Positions 24,849 to 34,541 of a stretch of 64,000 bases of DNA are shown here, in pieces. The stretch comes from Sindora glabra (taxonomy: Eukaryota > Streptophyta > Magnoliopsida > Fabales > Fabaceae). The notes beneath the pieces were generated by a model, which made no database searches, was not told where the DNA came from, and worked only from the letters and a program-made list of their open reading frames with translations. Numbering within the stretch: position 1 is the first letter of the stretch; each line of letters starts with the position of its first letter. The DNA is taken from contig CM035233.1 in NCBI GenBank assembly GCA_020226215.1, positions 4,030,001 through 4,094,000 of the forward strand. Reading direction: 5' to 3'. Position numbers and translations under genes: made by a program.

Positions 24849-24905
<57 letters not shown>
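24849..24905. repeat. (AT)n microsatellite, 57 bp
   Basis: Uninterrupted AT dinucleotides separating CACTA-like subterminal DNA on the left from the start of duplication unit A on the right. The overlapping open frames on both strands coding alternating Tyr-Ile are artefacts of this tract. Confidence 0.95.
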
Positions 24906-24906
<1 letters not shown>

Positions 24907-27900
24907 CAATTATTGCCACAATAAATGTAATCACAGTAGGACCCATTCCATACCGTGGGAGAGCAACTGAAAATCACGTCACAATATGAGTTTTGGCCGT
25001 TCTCTCTTTCCAAAGGTTTGATATGATTCCCCACAATTTAGATAATGAGAGCCAACATTTTCTCCATCACGAATTTAAGTCAACCAAAAAAAAAAAAAAA
25101 AGGTTAAAGAGCATAATGCAGATTTGTTTCATTGTGTAGCAAAAATTTTCATGGAAATGCTTCATTATCAAAAGGAATGTCAACTATAAAGGAATATTAG
25201 AACAGAGGCATGTGTCCAATGCATCAAATATGTCAACTAGAGAGTTATTTTCTGTTCATGGGTGAATTTGACAAGATAATGCTTCTTTAGGTACTCGATG
25301 GTTCTATAATTTTTAATAAAATTTATATAAAAATTAAAATTTTATATTCAAAATTTTGAAAAATTTCTTTGATAAAAATATATTGTTTTATAATAATTTT
25401 TTGAATGTTAATTATATACTAGTTCCTCAATCAAATACAATAATATTTAAAACTTATAATTTAGTTAAAAGAATACTTCATGACAGTAACTACTTCAATA
25501 AAGAGACCCTAAATTGATGTTGAATCCTCGGATTTAAAATTGATCACGAAATATTTGAAGATTATAACTCAGTAAAAATGGAATACTTCATAAAAGCAAG
25601 CGTTTTAACAGATAAACACATAAACAAAGATGGATGTCACTTGCATATACCTTTTATGACATTTCCACTTCAGCATTTAGTCGTGAGAATTAATTTTCAC
25701 TTCATTATTTTAAAGAGATTATTTGATAAATGGATTTTAGAATTGGTAACTATTATTACATACACAATGCTAATACCACAAATGACCTTCGTTACCTTTA
25801 GACTCCCCGTATGATAAATGTGTCGGAATTCGCATAAAGGTCTAACGATGTTGAATGCCAATATCGGAGACGTAAGGAAGAGAATATGTATTTAAAATTA
25901 CTCATGCTGCAATATATAAGATTAACACCTGAGCGTAAAATTAATAATATGATATTTCTTTGGAATCAATCTAATAATTTAGTGACAAATTTAATTTATT
26001 TATTTTGGCTTATTTTCAAAACTTAAACCTTTCAGTTAATATGATTTGCAAATGAATTATCCCAAAATACTTGAATCCACACACATTTCAATTTTTACGA
26101 ACATTCAAATTCCAGTTTTTGGATTCCAATAAGGGGGCCGGTTAAAGGACAATTTACTAGAATTGATTTTAGAGATAACTTAAAAAAAATTGAAATGCTT
26201 GATTTGATTATGTCACGCGAGGCTAAAATCATCGTAGACAATGTTTGTTTCATGATTTCATCCCAATCAAAATACTCTGTAGTTAAAGTTTCTTAAATTT
26301 GACTTCATCCCAAAAATTTAAATGTTCACATATTTAGTTGAAATGAAACGCAATTTTCTTGCTACTTTATTTATAAATAAAATGAATTTTAGTTTTTGAA
26401 ATATTACAAATAAGGGATTAAAGAAACCATCTACCAAGTATAGATCAAATTTCATCGGTATTTATTAATTGATCAGCTGAATTGAAACTAATTAGTGGGA
26501 TCCTGGGTGTTATAATTGAAGTTGTAAATGAAAACACTTATATAATTAAGGGTAAATTTTAAATAAAGTTTTTTAAGTGTTTTTCATAAGTTCTTTGTCT
26601 ATATTACCATACATCTATTAATTATTCTATTAATATTGTTAACAATTATAATTTAATTATTACAATAATTAATAAAGTTGTAATTATTTTTTAAATAGAA
26701 TAATTAATATACATCTGGTAATTTGTGTGAAAAATCTTGATACGAACATGAAAGGAAACTTAAATTTTATCTTATAATTAATTAGCCAAAAGAAAATGAG
26801 AATAGTAAAGTTAATTGATCAATACCTCCCCTTTCAAGATATTTTGATGCACATGACTAAACAAACATGCATATTTCTCTCAATGTTACACTCTGTAATT
26901 GACTTGAAACATCTCTGATTACGTTATAGAAATATCATTAATCATCAATTAAACCATAATTAACAAAACATATTTAACCCCATAATTAACACGAACACAT
27001 TTAACTAAGTTTAAATTTAATTTATAAAATATTTTATATTAGTAATAAATAAAAAAATCACATGTTAAAAAATATAAAAAATTAAGGATTTTTAATTGCA
27101 GTAAAAACTTTAATAATTTTTTATTAACATGATAATAAATGAGTGAATAATAATGTAAAGTTACTTTATATTTATGGTGGATTAAATTTAACTCTTTTAG
27201 CAAATAAAATGGAATTCAACTTCGAATTTGGAGATATTTAAACTAGTACTAGTGTTATTTGTACACAATATATATCTTGCATTAGATATCTAAAATATGT
27301 GAGAAAAACATATAGCAATTGTGAATTGTTTAAAAAAAATCAATAATATATCAACAAAAAATACATATCATGAGATAAAAAGATTACGATATGCAACTAC
27401 ACGCGCAACAATGACGCAAAACTTTAACGTAGGGATTTGTTTATTTACTGCCTTTATATTTTTAAAAATAAAAGTTTTTATTAGCAACTATTTTCATAAT
27501 TTATTTTTGAAAATTATAATTCTAAATATTTAATTTAAAAACAGAAAAAAAAAGAAGTAATATATTTGCAAAACGATTAAGACTTCAAAAACGTAAAGTA
27601 TGTTAAAATATACAATATATTTGCAAAACGATGCAAAAAGGCAAGAGGCAGATTATTATCTGTTCTTGATGACGAAGAGGTATATATGTACAATTTCAAA
27701 CTTAACACCTACTTAAATTCTCTCATTGGAAAAACTTTTGATGCTGAAATTCTTTCAAGAGAAACACTAATACAAACTTACTTGTAAGAGGGCAACAAAT
27801 TTTTTTACCATAAAAAAAACCTTGAAATATATCTTATGTCACGGTTTCAATATTTAATGATGGCCAAAGTTATTTAATGGAGCATCGAAAATAAATGGTA

Positions 27901-28068
27901 TACCTGATAATTTAGTAATGTAATGATATTTGCTATTATTTCTGAACCTTTTTTTTTTTCATCTATATCATGAATCTGAACTCAGAAGCATATGCTAAAT
28001 TGCTACTCGTCTTTAAAAAGAAAAGAAAGAAAGAAATCCATGATAAACAAAGTGAAATCATAGAGAGT

Positions 28069-28185
28069 AAAGCTTTCAGAGGAACCCTAAAGGCCTCCAA
28101 TCTTTTATATTTCTCGATATTATACAGTTCTATCCATCGTAATATAAACTACTGGAAGCCTTTGAGGGTTACTAAAAGCTTTCTC
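28069..28185 (-). ncRNA. MIR477-like precursor hairpin, locus 2
   Basis: The minus-strand 5' arm holds CCCTCAAAGGCTTCCA, 16 nt identical to the miR477 core as I recall it; the candidate mature segment is 28151-28171. The 3' arm (plus-strand GAACCCTAAAGGCCTCCA at 28083-28100) pairs with it, flanked by an AAAGCTTT block on both sides that closes the stem base and an inner TATAAA/TTTATA-type extension. TATA lies 78 bp upstream. It sits at the promoter-proximal end of duplication unit A and is nearly the same as locus 4. Likely role if expressed: post-transcriptional silencing in the nucleus/cytoplasm; the targets here are unknown. Confidence 0.6.
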
Positions 28186-28248
28186 TGCTCAAATGCCATA
28201 ATGATAAATTCATTGCAGATTTGCTTATCCTCTGTCTCAGCCAAAACA

Positions 28249-28258
28249 CCTATATATA
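28249..28258 (-). promoter_or_regulatory. TATA box of MIR477-like locus 2
   Basis: Minus-strand TATATATAGG, 78 bp from the candidate miRNA 5' end. The conserved upstream sequence (28260-28440) is shared with 36020-36200 and 63930-64000. Confidence 0.55.
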
Positions 28259-28599
28259 GTAAGAGATGAGCTTGCAAATTATTTGCATGACCCACAAAAA
28301 TTCTCTTCACTCTATATTTGTAGCATTTTGCATGATTCGCCAAATGTTATAAGATTACTTTGCTGATATTCAATACTTTATGCCTCATGAGAATCTTCCT
28401 ATGTCAGAATCATGGGCAAAGGGTCGGCATTAACAAATGTGTGATAACATCCAATATTGCATTGATATTTTTTCTCCCTTCAATACCTCTGATTTCGAAT
28501 TAACACGTTGTATGTGTGTGTTAAAACTTCAAAAGTTGAGTTTACCAAGGAAATTCTTTTATAATCATTGGATACTTTTAAAAAAGGTATTATCAATTT

Positions 28600-28970
28600 A
28601 TTAAATTAGCAATTTAACTCTGTTAGTTTTTTTAACAGAGATATTTACCTCAGATCTAACTTGATATTTAATATGTTTCAAATAAGTCATATTTTTATTT
28701 TTCTTTTTACAAAAACGTACTTTTCGTTCTAAAATTTTTACTAAAATTTCAATTTTATTTCTTAAAATTTATTTGAAACAAAGTTAGACAATAAGTTTAT
28801 GTCAAATAAAATCTAAAGGATATTATTGAAATTTTGGTGAAAATTAAGGAATAAAAATGTATTTTTTTCATAAAAATAAAAAAAAATATGATTTATATAA
28901 ATAACATGAGATGTTTAGTTAAATTTCATATAAGTTGAATGCCATACAAACGCTTTTGTTAAAAAAAAAA
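28600..28970. mobile_element. Foldback MITE-like sequence
   Basis: Long near-complementary arms: TCATATTTTTATTTTTCTTT at about 28688 pairs with AAAAATAAAAAAAAATATGA at about 28874, and ACTAAAATTTCAATTTT at 28740 with GAAATTTTGGTGAAAATT at 28826. The loop is only about 60 bp. It is immediately followed by segment D. Class unresolved; non-coding. Confidence 0.45.
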
Positions 28971-29530
28971 ATTATGAAAGTAAGTTATTGAATAATGCCA
29001 GTGAAAATTACCGGATAAAAGTTACTGGTGCAAAAGCCTGTTATCAGTACTTTTGCCGGTAAAAATCGTTAAATATAACCATTTTTTATATTTTTGCCTT
29101 AACCGTTAGAATATTTAAATTTATATTATCTAAATTCCACACTAATAAATAATTTTATGAACATTGGGCTAATGTATGCTGTCACCAAAAGCCTTTTAAA
29201 TTATTGGCCTTATTTTGAGCTTTTGGATGCATTTATGCAGCGTGCTACCTTTGTGATTGGTAAACATTAATCAGTCTTAATAATATTCTACGGGCGTATT
29301 TCCTCACTTTTTGGTTGTCTTTCATAAAATTTTCATTTAGTGCTTGTGTTGCATTAATCATGAAATAGTAATGAATGGAGAGAAAATGAACTTCTTAATT
29401 GGAAGTTAAATCCTGTATGAATAGTAATCAACAGGGGATATATTTAATTTTCTAGGGAATAAAAGAAAGTTATCATTCAAAAGGAATTCATTAATTTAAA
29501 CAGCAAGTATTTTTACTTCTATTACAATTT
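28970..29530. repeat. Duplicated segment D (paralogue of 60340-60905)
   Basis: Shared ordered landmarks: ACTTTTGCCGGTAAAAATCG, GTTAAATATAACC, AAAGCCTTTTAAATTATTGGCCTTATTTTGAGCTTTT-type sequence, GAAATAGTAATGAATGG, and AACTTCTTAATTGGAAGTTAA. No reading frame. It contains a short stem (TTACCGG... with ...CCGGTAA, about 29010-29070). Confidence 0.7.
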
Positions 29531-29639
29531 TTTTAATAAATTAATTACTTTATTGTAGTAATTTGACAAAAAAATTTAGGACGAAACTATAATTCAAAAA
29601 AGAAATAATTGATTTCCTCTTATAAAAATTTTTATTTTC

Positions 29640-30333
29640 AAAATAAATCCAACTACAGCCACTTTCTCCTCATTTTGAGGGCTTCGGTCTCTACTAAACA
29701 AAGCCAACTACTAGAAATTGGGGTGTGGCCCCGCTATCAAAGCAAATGAAAAAAAATGAATTGTGGGAGATCCCAGAGGCTGCCTTTCCACATAAGCCTG
29801 GCGCTGGAAGCTGCACAGAGCCTTTCGGGTAACCTTCCTAATCTGGTTGAGGAAATCCCAGTATTTGTTTTGGGAAACTCCTCACTCGCACGTAATATAG
29901 TTATAAGGTTCTTCTCGGAATACGTGGGCGAATAAGCAATTCAATAAAATCTTTCTGCAGATGTCCCCAAATAGACTCGTTTTTGTAGGTTTCCAAGAGA
30001 GTTTTGGATTACCACCTGGTTTTCCATCTCTTCTTCTTCATTCCTCCCTGTTCTCCCCCTGTTTTCTTTGCTTATTGCGTAGGAATAGATTAGCCGGCCG
30101 ACATAAATAAAGATAACTAGGTGCCAAGCCTTTATATTCAACCATTTCTCTGCCAAAGACACCTTCAACCCTTTTGTCAGGCAGGGTTTCCATTTCAGAT
30201 ACTATCCATTTCATCTTTTTCGGCTCATGGAATAATCCTATCTAGGGGAAAGAAAGTTTCACAGGCTTGATTTTATGGCAGCTGCAAAGAAAAAAGAAAG
30301 GAGACCAAGATGGGCACACTCACTTAATAGAGC
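29640..30333 (-). other. Less AT-rich, gene-like island of unknown identity
   Basis: About 690 bp with near-balanced composition inside very AT-rich DNA. On the minus strand it has a 75-codon frame (29941-30168, start MKVSLAEKWLNIKAWH, with an acidic EEEEMENQ stretch) and an overlapping 58-codon frame in another phase that starts MKWIVSEMETLPDKRV near 30210. Neither resembles a protein I recognise, no clear splice sites link them, and no second copy exists in the window. It could be exons of a real or broken gene, a transcript leader, or a captured gene fragment. Confidence 0.25.
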
Positions 30334-30749
30334 AAACAATTAACATTATCATATTTTCCTGAGCATAATAATAAAGTCTGTCATTACACTGCAAATGGAA
30401 GGAAATTCCAAATCTTTTCCCCACAAACCACAACCTCAATAACAAAATCACCATATTAAAACAACTAGCACAAGGCAAAAATTAAAGACCCCACCAACTA
30501 TGGTTTTTAGTGTAACAATAGTTACATCCAACACTTCCACTTTAAAAGAATGTCCAGTAAACTTGTCTCCCAGTTGCATAATTTAAAGTAGAATGAACTA
30601 CTTATTCCTTTCTCTAAGGAATTATAAATGTTTTCTGTCATGTATCCTCTTATATCATTAAATGGGATTCCACAGCCAAAATCAAACCTATAATATAACC
30701 TCACTATTATAGATTTGCCCTAAACATTGCAACGTTAACATCAGTTATA
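30334..30749. other. Intergenic stretch, nothing assigned
   Basis: Mixed-composition sequence just upstream (in minus-strand terms) of the gene-like island. It has no convincing frame, hairpin or repeat partner in the window. Confidence 0.5.
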
Positions 30750-31790
30750 CTAAAAATCAATATATATAATGGGGTGGTAATATTTTTACAATTATAAGCA
30801 ACTTATAATGTCAACTCTAATTAAAAATTGACATGATAAGTTGGAATAGTTACATTTTTTAAATTAAGAGCAACTTACTACATTAATTAAAGTAAAGGAT
30901 TGACATTGAAAGTCATTTATCGATAAGTTAAGATGTCAGTTTCCTATAATATATTTTTCTTTCTTTTGTATTAATTCGTATGAATGTATACCTATTCCTA
31001 AATGAATGAAATTGATGACATCTAAACAAATGGCATTTATGAAAAATTTTAAATGAATGAAACTGAAAATGTCTAAATAAATAACATTTTGAAGATCAAA
31101 TGAATGGAACTGATGATGACTTGAATGATATTTAATGAAGGAACTTACAATGCGGTTGTTTGTGATGAACATCATTTAAGTCCATTTCATTCATTATGAT
31201 AGTTCATCAATTGGAAATTACAAAATCAATTTTTCCAACATTGTATTTGCATTTTAATCATCATGACAATTCATCAATAGTTTGCACATCGTTTCAAAAC
31301 TTAACCAATGTCTTAAGTTATCCAACCATACAAACGATCAAAATTATGACATTAGTTTTAAATTTATAATCAATGTTTAACTATTTTGTACTTGGCATAT
31401 AAATAGGACTCTCCTTATTTATTTGAAATAAATTAGCGATCCATCAATTTAGCTTTTCTTCCATTAAAAAGAGAGCTTCTGAGATGCTTGACTCTGCCAA
31501 TTTTTTGTCTAATGACCTTGAAGTGCTTGATTGCTTCATTTACTATGTGTCTTTTATTGACCCTATATTTCAATGCAAGAATAGAGACATGCCACTTCCT
31601 CCGCATGTTGTTTTAAAAATGGTAAAATGCATCCTATTTATGCCATGTAAATTGGTGTTGTTTGATGGAGAACTATTGCTTTGAAATCTATCAAAGTTTC
31701 ATGTATAAATATAGAATATGATTATGCAAAAACTGTAAGTTACAGTTGGATTACAGACATTAAAACTACATCAAAGTTGGATGCACTAAA
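30750..31790. mobile_element. CACTA-like repeat fragment, paralogous to parts of the 40.56-57.32 kb complex
   Basis: 30795-30945 carries repeats of the type TGTCAACT..AAAAATTGACAT, and CATTTATCGATAAGTTAAGATGTCAG corresponds to 40650-40690. 31000-31746 corresponds to 44620-45367: shared GACATTTAATGAAGGAACTTACAATG-type landmarks, GCTTCTGAGATGCTTGA, and CAATGCAAGAATAGAGACATG. The alignment is cut in the other copy by the copia element. No transposase frame; the ORFs here are accidental. Confidence 0.45.
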
Positions 31791-32050
31791 ACTTTATTAA
31801 TTCAGGAATCGAAGATAAGAAGAATAAAGAAATATTTGAGGAATAATCCCCCTACTACCCGTGCAACAATTAAGTTCCGTAAGCTCAAACCCTTCAATAT
31901 AGAGATGCATGAAGAAGGGAGAGGAGACAAATAGGATTTTGTTATGATTTTAAAAGTGATAAGTGAAATTATTAAGAAATACATGAAAATGTAATCTTTT
32001 TGAAGAAAATTTAAAAAATAAATTAAAATTATGAAGTCCATCATAACAGC
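31791..32050. repeat. Duplicated segment E, uninterrupted copy
   Basis: Matches 59085-59247 plus 59891-60010 with the intervening element missing: TTTATTAATTCA, GAATAAAGAAAT, GCAACAATTAAGTTCC, AAGCTCAAA, then GAAGAAGGGAGAGGAGA and AATACATGAAAATGTAATC. This is the empty site for the element at 59248-59890. A short left part (30948-30990, TTTCTTTCTTTTGTATTAAT) matches 58880-58920. Confidence 0.7.
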
Positions 32051-33180
32051 ATTTTAATACGCAATACCATTATTATAAATCACAATTTAGAGTCAGGTTA
32101 ATATAATTCTAAATTGTTTATGATTGTCATGGTGCAAAATTGTGGGTATAATATAGTCCATAACAATAGTATTGCAGTTATGGATCGAAATTTAAACCCA
32201 TATGTATTATATGAAAATAACAAAATAAACCACCACTACTTTCTTCTTGTGTCATTTTTCTTCCTCTCAAATAGAGATGGCAATGGATTGGGTTTAGATA
32301 GATCCAAACCAAATGCAATTAGATCTAGACATATTAAGAATCCATTATTTTAGATTCATTAAAGATCAATATCCAATAAAGATTTAATAAAATTCAATTA
32401 AAAGATCTAAAATAGATCCATTTAGATCTGTTAATACAAATATAATTTAAATTTTTAATAAAAAATAAAAAATTATTCTTTTTTTTTTAGTAATTATACA
32501 TAATAATTATGAATTATATCTATCTTCTTATTTATATCTATTTTTATTTTAACCTATCTATACTATCTATATTAACTTTAGAGTAAATATAGGTTGTATC
32601 ATTTTCATTAATAATAATTACACTTGACAATTAAGAATTATATTTATTTTTTTATTTTAATTCTTATTTTGATTGATTTATATTATCCATAATAGCTTTA
32701 GAGTAAATGTGGATTATATTAAGTCAACTTATAAATAATTATTTATTTATATTATAATTAGAAATTTCTAAATTATATAAACTAATATTATAAAACAAAA
32801 TAATATTATTTTAAAATATCTTTATAATGTAATATAAATTTAAATATTTTTAATATTATTTATCTTAAATAAACTATTACAATATTTTTATATATATGAC
32901 AATATTAATTTTCATATAATAATAAGTCAATAATAAAATATTTTATTCAAATAGGTTTAATGTAATACCCAAAAGAGATTTAGGATCCATAAAATATTTG
33001 TATGAGATAGACTTGTATGTTATATAAATTAATATTAATGGATACCCAAAAAAGATCCAAAATCAATTGGATATTTAATGGGTAAATTCAAATCTGAATC
33101 ATTAAGCAGTGGGTTTAATTTGAATAAGATTTATTGAATAAATATCCATTGATTTGAATAAAATTCATTAGATATGAATA
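32051..33180. repeat. MITE-like repeats, including a GATGGCAATGG-type left terminus
   Basis: 32060-32190 is weakly related to the dispersed family seen at 15840 and 22225. At 32273, AGAGATGGCAATGGATTGGG begins a block containing many copies of GATCCA/GGATCC-like and TTAATGGGTA motifs up to about 33180. AGAGATGGCAATGGG is a common terminus of plant hAT-type MITEs; the matching right terminus was not found, so the element is probably truncated near locus 3. Confidence 0.4.
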
Positions 33181-33181
33181 T

Positions 33182-33258
33182 GGATGAGACCTTCAGCGGA
33201 ACCTCAGAGGTTCCAACGTTAGGTTCGAAGTCTCTGAGGGTCATTGAAAGCTTCATCC
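33182..33258 (-). ncRNA. MIR477-like precursor hairpin, locus 3 (divergent, compact)
   Basis: Minus-strand 5' arm core is CCCTCAGAGACTTCGAA at candidate mature position 33223-33243. The pairing arm (plus-strand GGAACCTCAGAGGTTCCAAC at 33198-33217) complements it, and GATGA.AGCTTTCA on one side pairs with GATGAGACCTTCA on the other at the stem base. The loop is only a few nt, so the hairpin is about 77 nt against about 97-118 for the others. The CTCAGAG form resembles the poplar miR477 variant as I recall it. A TATAAAAA box is 87 bp upstream. Confidence 0.5.
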
Positions 33259-33329
33259 TTCTATTGAGCATTCCAATCAACTCAACACTATATTCATTGT
33301 GATATCCAAAAATGATAGTCTCCATCAGA

Positions 33330-33337
33330 TTTTTATA
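33330..33337 (-). promoter_or_regulatory. TATA box of MIR477-like locus 3
   Basis: Minus-strand TATAAAAA inside AGTATAAAAATC. Spacing to the candidate miRNA is 87 bp, longer than the 78 bp at the other three loci. The sequence just upstream (33340-33410) is shared with 24945-25015. Confidence 0.45.
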
Positions 33338-33344
33338 CTAAGAG

Positions 33345-34444
33345 GGCAACTGAAAATCATGTCATAGTATGGGTTTTTGCCCTTCTCTCTTTCCAAAGGT
33401 TTGATTTGATTCCCCACAATTTAGATAAGGAGAGCCAATATTTTCTCCATCACGAAATTATGCCAAAAAAAAAAGAGGGGTGGTTAAAAAGCATAATGTA
33501 GATTTGGTTGTTTGTGTAGCAAAAATTTTCATGGAAATGCTTCATTATCAAAAGGAATGTCAACTACAAAGGAATATTGGAACAGAAGCATGTGTCCAAT
33601 GCATCTAATATGTCAATTAGAAAGTTATTAGTAGTTCATGGATGAATTTGACAAGTTGATGCCTCTTCATCCATTCGAAGGTTTTATAATTATATTATAG
33701 AGTTTCATTAATAAAATTAGAGTTCAATATTCAAAATCTTGAAAATTTTCTTTCACAAAAATTTATAGTTTTATAATGATTTTATTATGTAGGCAAGTAT
33801 ATACCCGTTTTTCAATCCAACATGATAATATTTAAAGTTTATGACTCCTCAAATTAGACTCTATAATATAATAGTCAATACTTCGATGAAAAACACCCAA
33901 ATGGATCCTCAGATTTAAGATTGCTTTATCCATTCAAAGTTGTAAAAAGATGTATTTTTTAATATAATATTTCTTTGAAATCAATCTAGTAATTTATTGA
34001 TACATTTAGTTTATTTATTTTAGTTCATTTTCAAAACTTAAACTTTTCAATTAAGATGATTTGCAAATGAATTATCCAAAAAAAAAAATGAAATACTTAA
34101 ATCCAAATGCATTTCAATTTTTACGAGCATTCAAATTCCAGTTTTTAGATTTCAATAAGGAGGCCGGTTTATAGACAATTTGCTAGAATTGATTTTAGAT
34201 ATAATCTTTTTGTTTAAAACATATTGAAATACTTGATTTGATAATGTCACGTTAAATCACTAAAAATACCGGCTATACCATTGATTTCCAATACTCGAAT
34301 GATTTTGGCTGAAATAGGATATTTTTAAATTTTTTTATGATAAAAAATTTGTTTGCCCTCTTACAAGTAAGTTTATATTAGTTAATTTCAGTATAAAAAG
34401 TTTTTCCAATGATAAAGAATTTAAGTAGGTGTTAAGTTTGAAAT

Positions 34445-34541
<97 letters not shown>

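Larger units (their letters stand above)
24945..28470. repeat. Segmental duplication unit A (copy ending at MIR477-like locus 2)
   Basis: It begins with GAGCAACTGAAAATCACGTCA and continues through landmarks TTCTCTCTTTCCAAAGGTTTGAT, GCAAAAATTTTCATGGAAATG, AAATGACGCAAAAC-like sequence and the locus 2 hairpin and promoter. The same landmarks occur in the same order at 60906-64000. At 33345-36880 they also recur, but with the middle reversed. It is non-coding apart from the hairpin. A GTG-started frame at 27321-27533 is partly conserved in the other direct copy and is discussed among the rejected items. Confidence 0.75.

Noticed and set aside
24795..25034. Overlapping frames on both strands encoding Tyr-Ile repeats
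   Set aside because: They are translations of an (AT)n microsatellite; the same happens at 34446-34652.
27321..27533. A 70-codon frame partly conserved with 62994-63218 (shared MTQNFN and NYFHNLFLKIIILNI), possibly a small gene
   Set aside because: Both frames start with GTG rather than ATG, the similarity is what the A/A' duplication would give in any frame, and the third copy (inverted, about 35220-35480) is interrupted by stops.
31484..31684. 66-codon frame similar to one at 45066-45272
   Set aside because: It belongs to the CACTA-like repeat copies; the frame is not kept between the two copies, so it is not under coding constraint.
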